Shown here one piece after another: positions 43,548 to 51,918 of a stretch of DNA of 64,000 nt. The stretch covers positions 496,001 through 560,000 of the forward strand of contig NZ_OCNH01000001.1 of the NCBI RefSeq assembly GCF_900230225.1, read 5' to 3'. Origin of the DNA: Spirosoma fluviale. Its GTDB lineage: Bacteria > Bacteroidota > Bacteroidia > Cytophagales > Spirosomataceae. A model generated the notes under the pieces. It searched no databases, had not been told where the DNA came from, and saw only the letters and a program-made list of their open reading frames with translations. Numbering within the stretch: position 1 is the first letter of the stretch; each line of letters opens with the position of its first letter. Made by a program: the position numbers and the translations under genes.

Positions 43548-43773
43548 GCGATAGTCATAGCAACGGATGGTAAAGCCAGTTTTCAGACGGGACATACATT
43601 CTTTAGTAACACACCATTTCGGCCTCTTTCGTAACCTTGTTTTTGTGTTCACCGGGATGAATTGGCTACTTTTTTAGTGCATGATTCATGCCAAACCGTA
43701 TAATAGGACAATAATTTTGAAGAGCTTATCTGGAGAAGACTTTGGAAAAACCAGTACTTAATTTATAGCTATA

Positions 43774-43831
43774 AAGCCAATTGCCGTTTCTTAACCGTCG
43801 ACTTTCAACGTTAAGAAACGGCAATTGGCTT
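43774..43831. terminator. Perfect 22-bp stem-loop between the pseudogene and wza
   Basis: 43774-43795 is exactly complementary to 43810-43831 around 14 nt. It lies 15 nt downstream of the frameshifted minus-strand gene and 227 nt upstream of the wza start, so it can stop transcription from 44 kb entering the polysaccharide operon. No long T-run is present. Confidence 0.6.
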
Positions 43832-43845
43832 GTTAATCAGCCTGA

Positions 43846-44363
43846 TCAATGCGTCGGGCCATCGTCGAACCCAAGCAAGTTCAACTCAAAGACAATTCCG
43901 GAATTGTTGCCACTGTTTGGATTGGGTAGCATGCCGCCAAGGCAAAGCTGTAGCCGTTTGGTAGCCAGGAAGTTAAGGTCGATAATCGATACATTGGTAG
44001 CGTTCGTGCCAGAAACGAAGTCGCCCATGAGCAGGAGCTTTTTGCTGACCGGCACCTCGAAGCCCAGGAGCAACCCGACTGTGTTGACCTGCCCAACGGC
44101 TCCCCGGTCGGATAGGTATGGGCGGCCACTACTTTAACGTGCGGGCGAGGCTCGTAAATCCAGATGTTGTAGGTAAAATGGGTAGCCCTGGCCTGGCTAC
44201 TCAACCGCCAGGGGGTGGTTCCAGGCTGTGTGCCGACGCTTGTTTTGAACTTGTTGCCTAAAAAAAAGAACCTTTGGGCTGTAAACTTTACAAACGGAGC
44301 CAGGGGCGCAGCAGATGGATCTGTCTGACTGACCGCAGTAGGCACCGGTCGCCGAAAGTCCAT
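43846..44363 (-). pseudogene. Frameshifted secreted/outer-membrane-type gene
   Basis: Two overlapping minus-strand frames carry one continuous protein. Frame 1 (from 44363) reads FVKFTAQRFFFLGNKF ... FTYNIWIYEPRPHVKVVAAHTYPTG, then turns to low-quality sequence. The next frame picks up near 44100 as GAVGQVNTVGLLLGFEVPVSKKLLLMGDF ... CLGGMLPNPNSGNNSGIVFELNLLGFDD. The alternating hydrophobic strands suggest a beta-barrel or porin-like protein. Upstream, a third frame (VNVTILKWTFGDR, about 44345-44380) may be its continuation. A sequencing error would give the same picture. Confidence 0.6.
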
Positions 44364-44402
44364 TTTAAGATTGTAACATTGACACCCACTTCCCAGCCGC
44401 CG

Positions 44403-44798
44403 TTAAAGTCGCCGGAGGTCACGCCGGAACCGTTTGATTAGATCCTGCTCTTTGCGCGAAGTGTCGTCGTGCGCCTGGGCAATCTGGATTAGTATATCGA
44501 CGAACTGTTTTTTCATGGGCTCTGTAAGACCTTTTCGGTTGTTGGTGAATCGTCGCATGCCAAAGGCGTAAGCCTCTTCGACGGTCTCATCACAATTTTC
44601 GCGTAGAAAAAAGGCGTACAAGGCTAATTCGCCGTGGGGCACGCGGGCCAGCAGTTCTTTAACGGTTTGCATCTCGGCCAGTTGAATCCGGCCATCGACT
44701 TTGGCCAGTGCATACGCCACACTACCCAGACCCATGTACAGGTCGGCCGGTTCAGCAGTTGATTGATCAAGCGTGTTTACTCCTTCATTGGTATCCAT
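44403..44798 (-). CDS. TerB-like helical protein
   Basis: A 131-residue cytoplasmic protein starting at ATG 44798 (MDTNEGVNTLDQS). It matches the TerB/co-chaperone DjlA N-terminal fold: LGSVAYALAKVDGRIQLAEMQTVKELLARV, then a helix-rich segment with MRRFTNNRKGLTEPMKKQFVDILIQIAQAHDDTSRKEQDLIKRF, including the DG and HDD acidic positions. No other ter genes are nearby, so tellurite resistance should not be assumed. Its end may overlap the upstream remains of the frameshifted gene. Confidence 0.75.
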   Translation of the reverse strand: MDTNEGVNTLDQSTAEPADLYMGLGSVAYALAKVDGRIQLAEMQTVKELLARVPHGELALYAFFLRENCDETVEEAYAFGMRRFTNNRKGLTEPMKKQFVDILIQIAQAHDDTSRKEQDLIKRFRRDLRRL

Positions 44799-44895
44799 GA
44801 GAATTGGGTTTACTGGTTTGCAGGAATTGTGGGGTGATTTTATTGTTGCGTTGGCCTGTATACCAAACACAGCTTAGCCTTCTGGCCGGGTGCTG

Positions 44896-45189
44896 TCAAA
44901 TGGTAGGTAAAATCAGGCAAATCGGGATGTGAACGAGCCGAATATCAATTGCCGTTTTACTTTTATCTGCCGAAACATAGGTACTAAAAGCCGCGATCAT
45001 CAGGCGGCTGCGAATCAACAGAGTAACGAAACGGAGATCGTCGCATTCGAAATTATGGTAACCAGGGCGCGACAGGGTAATTTCGATGGACTGATCGTCC
45101 GTACTACGTCGATCTTCTAAAATGACTGTCCACTTGGGAAACTCATTGATGAAATACTGGTATACCGGGAGTACAGGCGTGTCTGTCAT
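44896..45189 (-). CDS. Conserved-looking hypothetical protein, 97 residues
   Basis: An alpha/beta protein without signal or membrane segment (MTDTPVLPVYQYFINEFPKW...). It has strands WTVILEDRR and SIEITLSRPGYHNF and a C-terminal hydrophobic strand (IDIRLVHIPICLILPTI). I do not recognise it. It lies between the TerB-like gene and a small membrane protein, all on one strand with gaps of 97 and 42 nt, so the three may be co-transcribed. Confidence 0.5.
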   Translation of the reverse strand: MTDTPVLPVYQYFINEFPKWTVILEDRRSTDDQSIEITLSRPGYHNFECDDLRFVTLLIRSRLMIAAFSTYVSADKSKTAIDIRLVHIPICLILPTI

Positions 45190-45231
45190 AGTAATAGGTG
45201 GAACGAACGGATAAAATGGGCCTAAATCAGT

Positions 45232-45549
45232 TCAGGGGTAACTGCCGGATAAACCGGCGCGCTTCGTCAGGGCTATCTGGCGGTGTAGAGCGGCTAACTG
45301 TTGTTCGGTTTCCAGTTTGGCCGCCAGCAGCGAATCATACTGAATGACCTGATCGTTGTAATCCTGGCGAATTTGCTTTATCTCCGTGTGCTGGCGAAGG
45401 AGATAGACCAGAGCAATGCAGTACAACAAGCCATTCAGCACTATGAATATCAGGCCAATGGGCTGGTTCCTGCGCTTTCTCCGGTTGTTATGACCGGGTC
45501 GACGGCCCAGATCATCCGGTTCGGAGTAGTCGAGAATGTAAGGGTTCAT
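45232..45549 (-). CDS. Small single-helix membrane protein with coiled coil
   Basis: A 105-residue protein: a basic N-terminus (GRRPGHNNRRKRRN), one membrane helix (IGLIFIVLNGLLYCIALVYLL) and a coiled-coil tail (YDSLLAAKLETEQQLAALHRQIALT). The layout recalls FtsL/FtsB-like proteins, but the sequence is not convincing for either and no division genes are nearby. Positive-inside rule puts the coiled coil in the periplasm. Function unknown. Confidence 0.6.
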   Translation of the reverse strand: MNPYILDYSEPDDLGRRPGHNNRRKRRNQPIGLIFIVLNGLLYCIALVYLLRQHTEIKQIRQDYNDQVIQYDSLLAAKLETEQQLAALHRQIALTKRAGLSGSYP

Positions 45550-45696
45550 GACGGTTCAGGATAAACGTTGGTCTCACTAGCTGTGCAGCCTGGTATTCGG
45601 CTGCTCCCTGCTTGATAGGCACAAAGTTGCCATCCCGGCTTTAGAGCGGAATTAGCCCGTCATTAGAAACAGATTAGAATTGTAAAGAGCTCGCTG

Positions 45697-47064
45697 CTAG
45701 GTGGCTCGGGGAAGGTCCAGCCGGAAGGAGGTACCCTGCGCTGCGTTGGAGGTGACCGTCAGCCGACCCCGGTGAAGTTGAACAATACGCTGGGTAAGCG
45801 ACAAGCCAATGCCATGTCCGGCCACGCTTCGCCCATTGGTACCCCGTTGGAAGGGTTTGAAAATCTCGGGCAACTCCCCGTCCGGAATAGGCGGCCCCTG
45901 GTTTTGGAACGTCAGGGTAACTGTATCCGGTTCGATGGCCAGGCGGACATTCACGCGATGATCGGGAGAAAACTTGCCGCCATTTTCCATCAGGTTAAAC
46001 AAGGCCGTGCGCAGCAACGATTCATTTCCCGTTACCAGCGGGGCAGTTTGCGGGTTGGGTAATTCTCCAAAGGTAACGACTATGATGTAGTCGGGCCGGA
46101 GTCGGAGCAAATCGGCGCGTACCTGCCAGACGAGTTCGTCGAGTGGTACGACCCCAATGGTTACAGCCGCTTCATCCACGCTAATGTTTGCCAGGCTCAG
46201 CAGGCCGTTGGTCAGGCGGTTCAGATCGCGTACGTCATCCAGAACAGACCGAACCGTATCCCGCAGGTCGTCCAGGTCATCCCCCGCCAGCAAGGCTACT
46301 TCAAGCTGCCCCGTAATGGCGGTTAATGGCGTTCGTAATTCATGCGATGCGTGAGAAACGAACGTTCGCTGTTGACGGAAAGCCTCTTCGAGCCGGTCGA
46401 GCATTCGGTTGAAGCGCTGGGCCAGCTGAGTGAGCTCATCGGCATCGGTACTTTCGGCCAGACGCCGTTCCAGTTTAGAGGCCGTGATCGTGTCGATCTG
46501 CCGGATAATACGCCGGATAGGACGTAACGCCCGACCGGCATAAACAAGCCCGGTACCAAAGACAATCAGCACGGCGAGTCCCCAGCCGATCGACAGCAGC
46601 ACGGCCAGCGCCCGTTGTTTGCTAAAGCCGTACTTGTCTACCCCCGAGGCCAGGACCACCAGCCGGTTAGCGTGCTGCGTATATCGTATCCCGATGATTT
46701 CGCGTGGCCCAACGCGCCAGTACAACTGGCCTGCCAGCCGTACCTGATCGAGCTGTTTTTTGGAAACGGTCAGGTAATCGCTTCCGCTCTCATAAGCAAT
46801 CTTGTTGCGATAGTCATAGATGATAATCTCTTCTTCATCCAGTACCGTCATGTGGTTCTTATCCAGGAGCTTATACAACTGCCTGCCGGTTGTATCGGGG
46901 CCAAATAATAATTCGGCGGAGGTAAGAGCCTCGGCCTTTAGTCGTTCGCGAAACTCGTATTGCCGGTGGCGTTCGGCTACCAGGTAGATAGTGCCACAAA
47001 ACAGTAGCAACAGGCCGGATACAACGGCGGTAAATAGGCCCGTAAGTCGGTTACGAAGGGTCAT
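45697..47064 (-). CDS. Sensor histidine kinase (EnvZ/QseC-like architecture)
   Basis: A 455-residue membrane kinase. TM1 is at about 10-30 and TM2 at 152-176, with a periplasmic sensor of about 120 residues. HAMP follows (176-230), then HisKA with His 241 (VSHASHELRTPLTAI) and HATPase_c with the N-box LRTALFNLMENGGKFS, G1 box, F-box FKPFQRG and G2 box GHGIGLSL. It follows its response regulator by 18 nt. Several Bacteroidota kinases of this type respond to metals or envelope stress; the signal here is unknown. Confidence 0.93.
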   Translation of the reverse strand: MTLRNRLTGLFTAVVSGLLLLFCGTIYLVAERHRQYEFRERLKAEALTSAELLFGPDTTGRQLYKLLDKNHMTVLDEEEIIIYDYRNKIAYESGSDYLTVSKKQLDQVRLAGQLYWRVGPREIIGIRYTQHANRLVVLASGVDKYGFSKQRALAVLLSIGWGLAVLIVFGTGLVYAGRALRPIRRIIRQIDTITASKLERRLAESTDADELTQLAQRFNRMLDRLEEAFRQQRTFVSHASHELRTPLTAITGQLEVALLAGDDLDDLRDTVRSVLDDVRDLNRLTNGLLSLANISVDEAAVTIGVVPLDELVWQVRADLLRLRPDYIIVVTFGELPNPQTAPLVTGNESLLRTALFNLMENGGKFSPDHRVNVRLAIEPDTVTLTFQNQGPPIPDGELPEIFKPFQRGTNGRSVAGHGIGLSLTQRIVQLHRGRLTVTSNAAQGTSFRLDLPRAT

Positions 47065-47082
47065 GCGGTTGGTATCCTGGCG

Positions 47083-47778
47083 TTATTTTTCCTTCAACAC
47101 ATAGCCGAAGCCAACAACGGTATGAATCAACTTCACGGGTTCGCCTTTGTCGATTTTGTTACGGAGGTAATTCACGTACACATCAATAACATTGGTGCCG
47201 GTATCGAAGCCCACATCCCAGACCTGTTCGGCAATATCGACCCGCGATACAACTCGTCCCTGATTTCGCAACAGGTAGTCCAGCAGGGCAAACTCCCGAA
47301 CCGTGAGGTCGATGGTGCGTCCGGCGCGCCGGGCCACCTTTTGCTGTCGGTCCAGTTCCAGATCGGCCAGCCGCAGTATAGGCTGGCTTTCTTCGGGGGG
47401 AGCCGATCGGCGAAGCAGTGCCCGGACTCGGGCCACCAGTTCCAGAAAATCAAACGGTTTGGCCAGGTAATCGTCGGCCCCGGCTTCAAAACCCATGAGT
47501 TTATCGGTAGTTGAGTCGAGCGCCGTCAGCATCAAAATAGGCAGTTGAACATTTTTGGTGCGGATGTATTCGGCCAGTTCCAGTCCACTTACGAAGGGGA
47601 GGTTGACATCCAGAATAGCCAGGTCAAACCGTTCGGAGCCAATTAATCGTTTGCCTTCTCGCCCATCAGCCGCAAGGGTAACCGTAAACGACTGTGTTTC
47701 GAGTCCTTTCTTAATAAAAAGGGCTACTTTGGTTTCGTCTTCAACGACCAGCAAGTGGGGCTTTGATGTATTTACCAT
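47083..47778 (-). CDS. OmpR/PhoB family response regulator
   Basis: A 231-residue transcription factor. The receiver has acidic pocket VVEDE, phospho-acceptor D57 (LAILDVNLPF) and the KPFDFLELVARV switch. The winged-helix DNA-binding domain starts with LADLELDRQQKVARRAGRTIDLT and ends VIDVYVNYLRNKIDKGEPVKLIHTVVGFGYVL. First gene of a regulator-kinase operon. Closest in layout to CusR/CopR-type regulators, a guess from the DVNLPxxSG segment only. Confidence 0.94.
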   Translation of the reverse strand: MVNTSKPHLLVVEDETKVALFIKKGLETQSFTVTLAADGREGKRLIGSERFDLAILDVNLPFVSGLELAEYIRTKNVQLPILMLTALDSTTDKLMGFEAGADDYLAKPFDFLELVARVRALLRRSAPPEESQPILRLADLELDRQQKVARRAGRTIDLTVREFALLDYLLRNQGRVVSRVDIAEQVWDVGFDTGTNVIDVYVNYLRNKIDKGEPVKLIHTVVGFGYVLKEK

Positions 47779-47912
47779 AAATCACCGACCTAATTTAATT
47801 GCTCCCGGTTCCAATGGGCACAAGTTAGGCTACAAAAACTAAAAGCGTATAGGTACTGGTCGTATAAGTAAGTACTCCTAAAACATTCAGTCTGATTAAG
47901 CCACGACCGGGC

Positions 47913-49115
47913 CTAATTAGTCAGCAGTGCCAGCCACACATTTCGTAAGCCAAGAAAAGCCGTGACTCCTACAATGAGCAGCATCAGCACGTTTTGCCAC
48001 AACTGATTACGATAGGCTTTCGGAATGATCGCTTTGTTGTTGACGGCAATGAATAAAAACACCGTTACTACGGGGAGTAGTAAGCCATTGGCGGCCTGTG
48101 CCAGCACAATGACCGGTATGGGTTTGATACCCAGTAGCCCAAATGTCAGGCCTACCGCCATAACGGTAAGCCAAACGGCCTTATACGCCACGGAGTTTTC
48201 CGACCAGCCCAGCAGGCTTTTTGCGGTTATGGCAGCGGCCAATGGGGCCGTTAGAGCGGAGGTGAAACCGGCCGCAAATAGCCCAAAGGCAAACAAAGCC
48301 CCGGCCCAGCTACCCAGGCGGGTGGTGAGGGTCTGGGCAACGTTTTGAAACGAGAAATCGCCGGTTACGAGCGTACCCGATACGAGGATTGCCATGGAAA
48401 TAAGTCCGCCAATGAGTACGGCAATGCCAATGCCCAGGCGCATTTCTGACAGCGACTGCGTTTGTCCGATGCCAGAGCCAAGAAAAAGATTGTAGGGTAC
48501 AATGGTGGTACCAATAAGACCAATTGCCAGCACGGCAGAGTCGGCAGGAAGAGAGGGAATAACCAGTGCGGTGGCAAATTCAGCGGGGGTAAACGATGCA
48601 TTGGCCGCTACGTAGGCAAAGGCGATGCCCATAACGAAAACAATCAATCCCAAAAAGTTGGCGATGAGCCGGGTAGACCCCTGCCAGAGCAAACCTATGC
48701 AAATAAGACCGAGCAAGATGGTTAATAACTGGGGAGTGAGGATCGCCATGTGACCGGCTGTGAGCAGCGATAAACCGGATACTGCCCCCAGGATATTACC
48801 CGCCTGATAGGCCGCGCAGCCCAGGGCCACAGCACCAAACAGAACGACCATCAGCCAGCGAACGCGTAACCCGTAGGTTTGGGTAAGCAACTCGCCCAGA
48901 CTTAGTCCGGAAGCAATGGTAACCCGGGCGGCTGCTTCCTGCAAGATAACGGTGCCAATGGTAGAAAATGTGAGAGTCCAGAGCAGATCTAGACCGAAGC
49001 GCGACCCTGCCATTGAGCAGGTTGTTACGGTGCCGGGACCAATAAACGCGGCCGAAATAACCGACCAGAACAAAACGCTGCCAAGACCGGAGCGGAGAGA
49101 TAGAGCTTTAGGCAC
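47913..49115 (-). CDS. NRAMP-family transporter lacking the canonical metal-binding motifs
   Basis: A 400-residue inner-membrane protein with about 11 helices that aligns end to end with NRAMP/MntH (FGLDLLWTLTFSTIGTVILQEAAARVTIASG). The TM1 motif DPGN, whose Asp and Asn bind Mn or Fe, is GPGT (residues 26-29), and the TM6 motif MPHN is VPYN (206-209). The usual side-chain ligands are thus gone. It may carry another ion, as NRAMP-related Mg and Al transporters do, or another solute. It lies upstream of nothing obvious in its own operon and follows dps in the minus direction. Confidence 0.85.
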   Translation of the reverse strand: MPKALSLRSGLGSVLFWSVISAAFIGPGTVTTCSMAGSRFGLDLLWTLTFSTIGTVILQEAAARVTIASGLSLGELLTQTYGLRVRWLMVVLFGAVALGCAAYQAGNILGAVSGLSLLTAGHMAILTPQLLTILLGLICIGLLWQGSTRLIANFLGLIVFVMGIAFAYVAANASFTPAEFATALVIPSLPADSAVLAIGLIGTTIVPYNLFLGSGIGQTQSLSEMRLGIGIAVLIGGLISMAILVSGTLVTGDFSFQNVAQTLTTRLGSWAGALFAFGLFAAGFTSALTAPLAAAITAKSLLGWSENSVAYKAVWLTVMAVGLTFGLLGIKPIPVIVLAQAANGLLLPVVTVFLFIAVNNKAIIPKAYRNQLWQNVLMLLIVGVTAFLGLRNVWLALLTN

Positions 49116-49120
49116 TGATA

Positions 49121-49197
49121 GAAATGGGGAGTGGTGACGTATAAATGATGAATGTAGTTAATAACAGCCTCATTTATACATCACCACTTCCCATTTT
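49121..49197. repeat. Intergenic imperfect inverted repeat between dps and the NRAMP gene
   Basis: Arm 49121-49150 pairs with 49168-49197 at 26 of 30 positions across 17 nt. The left arm has one C and the right arm no G. It fills the gap between the dps stop (49201) and the NRAMP start (49115), both minus strand. Largest member of the dispersed class. Confidence 0.8.
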
Positions 49198-49200
49198 TCA

Positions 49201-49674
49201 CTACGACAGGTATTTACGCAACATCCAGGCCATTGCCTCGTGCGCTTCCATCAGACCGGTCAGAAAATCGGCCGTACCGGCGTCCTTCAGTTCTTCATCG
49301 CATTTATCTACGTCTTCGCGCAGTTCACGAACAATTTGCTCGTGGTCCGACAGCAGGTTTCTGAACATATCCGCCGTGTCTTTCGGCTTACCCGAATCTT
49401 CTTTAAGACTGGTGTTGTGGATAAATTCGGCCATGGTAGCCAGCGGAGTGCCGCCTAACTGCCGAATCCGTTCGGCTACTTCATCAATTTCGGCTTCAAT
49501 GGCTTTGTACTGTTTCTCAAAGAATTTATGGTATTCCATAAAATTCGGACCCGCTACGTTCCAGTGGTATTTGCGGGTTTTGATGTACACGACATGAAGG
49601 TCGGACAGGAAATCGTTGAGGAGTATGTTGTCCTGTTTGAGGACATCTTTTTCAAGGCCAATATTGGGTTGCAT
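49201..49674 (-). CDS. dps: Dps family DNA-binding/ferritin-like protein
   Basis: A 157-residue subunit of the 12-mer that oxidises and stores iron with hydrogen peroxide and protects DNA. The start is ATG 49674 (MQPNIGLEKDVLKQDN). The inter-subunit ferroxidase site is seen as KYHWNVAGPNFMEYHKFFEKQY with its two His and the acidic residues in AIEAEIDEVAERI. The N-terminal tail is short and not very basic, so DNA binding may be weak. Gene order dps-NRAMP suggests a shared link to metal or peroxide stress. Confidence 0.95.
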   Translation of the reverse strand: MQPNIGLEKDVLKQDNILLNDFLSDLHVVYIKTRKYHWNVAGPNFMEYHKFFEKQYKAIEAEIDEVAERIRQLGGTPLATMAEFIHNTSLKEDSGKPKDTADMFRNLLSDHEQIVRELREDVDKCDEELKDAGTADFLTGLMEAHEAMAWMLRKYLS

Positions 49675-49755
49675 GATACTAACGTGAGTTTGTAAGGTTG
49701 TCAGGAGCACTGCGCTCCGTATACTAACAAACCCACAAGCGCCCGCTTTGTTTTA

Positions 49756-50694
49756 CTATCCTATCAACCCGGCAAACATGGTTTTTACCATAACCAGATC
49801 CTGTTTGTGGGCGTCCACTGCGTTCATCGTATCGGGCGAGCCTTTCTCCAGACACTGTTCCAATACCAGATTCGGGCGAACGTTATGCGCTTTCAGCTCA
49901 CTGGCAAGTCGCTTATAATCAATATCTCCCTCCCCAAAGGTTTCCTGCCAGATACCATTCTTCGACTGCCGGATATGTACTTCAACAACCCGTTTCCCGT
50001 ACAGCTTCACCACATCGAAAAGGGCTACCTGCGAATTCCCCGAACCCCGATATACCCAATGAGCATCCAGACAAAGGGACACGTTTTTCGGATCGGTGGC
50101 CAATAGCATGTGGTGAAATTCGCGTGCGGCCTGCCGGTGTTCGGGGGCGTGGGTATGGTAGGCTAGGGTAATGCCGCGTTTGCGAAGCTCAGCACCGAGC
50201 CGGTCGAGGTTGCGGGCCTGTTCAGTTAAGTCAGCGTCCGTTTTATCGTCGTTTGTGCCCCATTTGATGGGACTTGGGTTTGTAACGAAGATCGACGTAC
50301 CGGCGGGGCGGGCGGCATCGGCAATTTCCAGGACCGAGTCGATGGATTTCTGCGCTTCATGGGCCTCGTGGAGCGTGCTGTTCACATAAAGTGAGTGCAT
50401 GGACAGCTTATGCCTGGTGAGAAAGGGGAGGAGCTTCGTCACTTCGGCGGCCGAATTAACCCCCGGCTCGTAGGCGGTTATGCCCGTTTTGGCTAGTTCG
50501 GCCAGCGACGCATCGGGGTCGGCCATCCAGGTTTTGCCCTGCCGCTGGTAAAAGGTAAGCCAGGTGTAGGAATTACAGGCGATGGGAAATGACTTTACGG
50601 CTGGTTTCGCCTGGGCGGGTTGACCGTCAGGAAGTAGTGCAGCCCCAGCCAAAGCGGTGGCGGTGGTGAGAAAACGGCGTCGTGTTGAGGACAT
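49756..50694 (-). CDS. Tat-exported sugar phosphate isomerase/epimerase-like TIM barrel
   Basis: A 312-residue periplasmic protein. A twin-arginine signal (STRRRFLTTATALAGAALL) is followed by an AP-endonuclease-2-type TIM barrel: IACNSYTWLTFYQ, TLAYHTHAPEHRQ, VSLCLDAHWVYRGSG, VVEVHIRQSKNG and PNLVLEQCLEKGSPD, which hold the Glu/Asp/His metal ligands. Such secreted paralogues are abundant in Cytophagales and probably act on sugars or cyclitols. The substrate is unknown. Confidence 0.9.
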   Translation of the reverse strand: MSSTRRRFLTTATALAGAALLPDGQPAQAKPAVKSFPIACNSYTWLTFYQRQGKTWMADPDASLAELAKTGITAYEPGVNSAAEVTKLLPFLTRHKLSMHSLYVNSTLHEAHEAQKSIDSVLEIADAARPAGTSIFVTNPSPIKWGTNDDKTDADLTEQARNLDRLGAELRKRGITLAYHTHAPEHRQAAREFHHMLLATDPKNVSLCLDAHWVYRGSGNSQVALFDVVKLYGKRVVEVHIRQSKNGIWQETFGEGDIDYKRLASELKAHNVRPNLVLEQCLEKGSPDTMNAVDAHKQDLVMVKTMFAGLIG

Positions 50695-50739
50695 AAGGCA
50701 TAGGAATATACGTATGCAAATACGGATACGGCTCTGATT

Positions 50740-51861
50740 TTACTCTATAAAGCGCAGGTTTTTACCAGCATAGATGCCCAGTCCGTTGTGCTCGGTCAGG
50801 AAAAGCAGGGTACCATCGGTCGTGAATTGCATTTTCAGGACATTCATGGCAGGACCTGCTGCGTATGGACTACCTGCTGTCCACTTTAGCTTTGGGTTAA
50901 GTACGTTTTTCCATTGCTTTATGTCTGCCAGATCGGCTGTGGGTGAGCCTTTGAAGATACCAAACTGTGAGTAAAAATAAAGGCACTTAGTAGACGGGTT
51001 ATAGGCCATTGGGCCAATTTGGTGTCCTCCTTTCCAGGTAATTAACTGCTGCTTTTTTTTCTTGCCCGTACGTGGATCTTCCATAATGACTTCTACCGGG
51101 GTTTCCTTGTCTTTGGCTTGTAAAACGGACGTTGCCAGTCCATCCGAAAATCGACTGATAGAGCCATGCGTCATGAACATGTGGCTGACACCACCCGACA
51201 TATACACGTGTTGCGGATCATCACAAAATCCGCTTACCGGGTTCCTAGGCATCTCGATCTGTTCCGTTTGCAGTCTGCGAAAAGCGCGCTGGCGGGTATC
51301 GAATGCAAATACATCACCACCCCATTCACCATGATCAAAGCCCAGCCATATATTATCCTGGTGATCTAAAAAACTGACCGGCGGGTAAAACCAGCCTCGC
51401 GTGTACCGGATCTGACGATTGGTATAAAACGAACTGTCAGGGAAGTACGTCGTGTGGGTTTGGGCATCAACGATTCCCTGATCTGTAATCAAAAAACACT
51501 GGTTCTGGCTGTTGAAGACAATACTGGTCAACTTACCTGTATAAGTTGACAGAGCACGCCATGTTTTCAGCCGGGAATTATAGGTCTGGACTGAGTGGTT
51601 TGTATCGCCGATAACGATGGTGCCTTCCCGGTCGATGGTTGCAGCAACAACCGGAGTAGCTGTTTGTATCGTTAATCCCTGGCTGGCGGTCAGGTCATTG
51701 AACAATTCAAGCTTACCGGATTTAGTGAGTAACAGGATGCTCTTACCAGCCAGTGAAAAGTCTTTGTAGCTAACTACCCGACTAACGCTTTGACCACTAA
51801 CGGTTCCTGGACTTCCTAAGAACAAATACAACAAAATCAGGCTTGAAAAGAAGGCTTTCAT
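50740..51861 (-). CDS. Secreted beta-propeller-like protein, unknown
   Basis: A 373-residue exported protein (signal MKAFFSSLILLYLFLGSPGTVSGQ). The body consists of short repeated strand motifs of the kind found in two-component-regulator or WD-like propellers (GKSILLLTKSGKLELFNDL, REGTIVIGDTNHSVQTYN, HQDNIWLGFDHGEWGGDVFAFD, FTTDGTLLFLTEHNGLGIYAG). No catalytic motif is visible. A Lys-rich loop (TGKKKKQQ) stands out. It lies 45 nt downstream of nothing in-frame and probably has its own promoter. Confidence 0.7.
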   Translation of the reverse strand: MKAFFSSLILLYLFLGSPGTVSGQSVSRVVSYKDFSLAGKSILLLTKSGKLELFNDLTASQGLTIQTATPVVAATIDREGTIVIGDTNHSVQTYNSRLKTWRALSTYTGKLTSIVFNSQNQCFLITDQGIVDAQTHTTYFPDSSFYTNRQIRYTRGWFYPPVSFLDHQDNIWLGFDHGEWGGDVFAFDTRQRAFRRLQTEQIEMPRNPVSGFCDDPQHVYMSGGVSHMFMTHGSISRFSDGLATSVLQAKDKETPVEVIMEDPRTGKKKKQQLITWKGGHQIGPMAYNPSTKCLYFYSQFGIFKGSPTADLADIKQWKNVLNPKLKWTAGSPYAAGPAMNVLKMQFTTDGTLLFLTEHNGLGIYAGKNLRFIE

Positions 51862-51918
51862 GAGTCGATAGGTAATTATGTTGAGTAAATTCTATGGATG
51901 GACGATGAAGTCAGTTTA

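Noticed and set aside
44403..44798. Tellurite-resistance operon
   Set aside because: Only a TerB-like domain is present. No TerC, TerD or TerZ relatives are nearby, and TerB folds occur in many other contexts.
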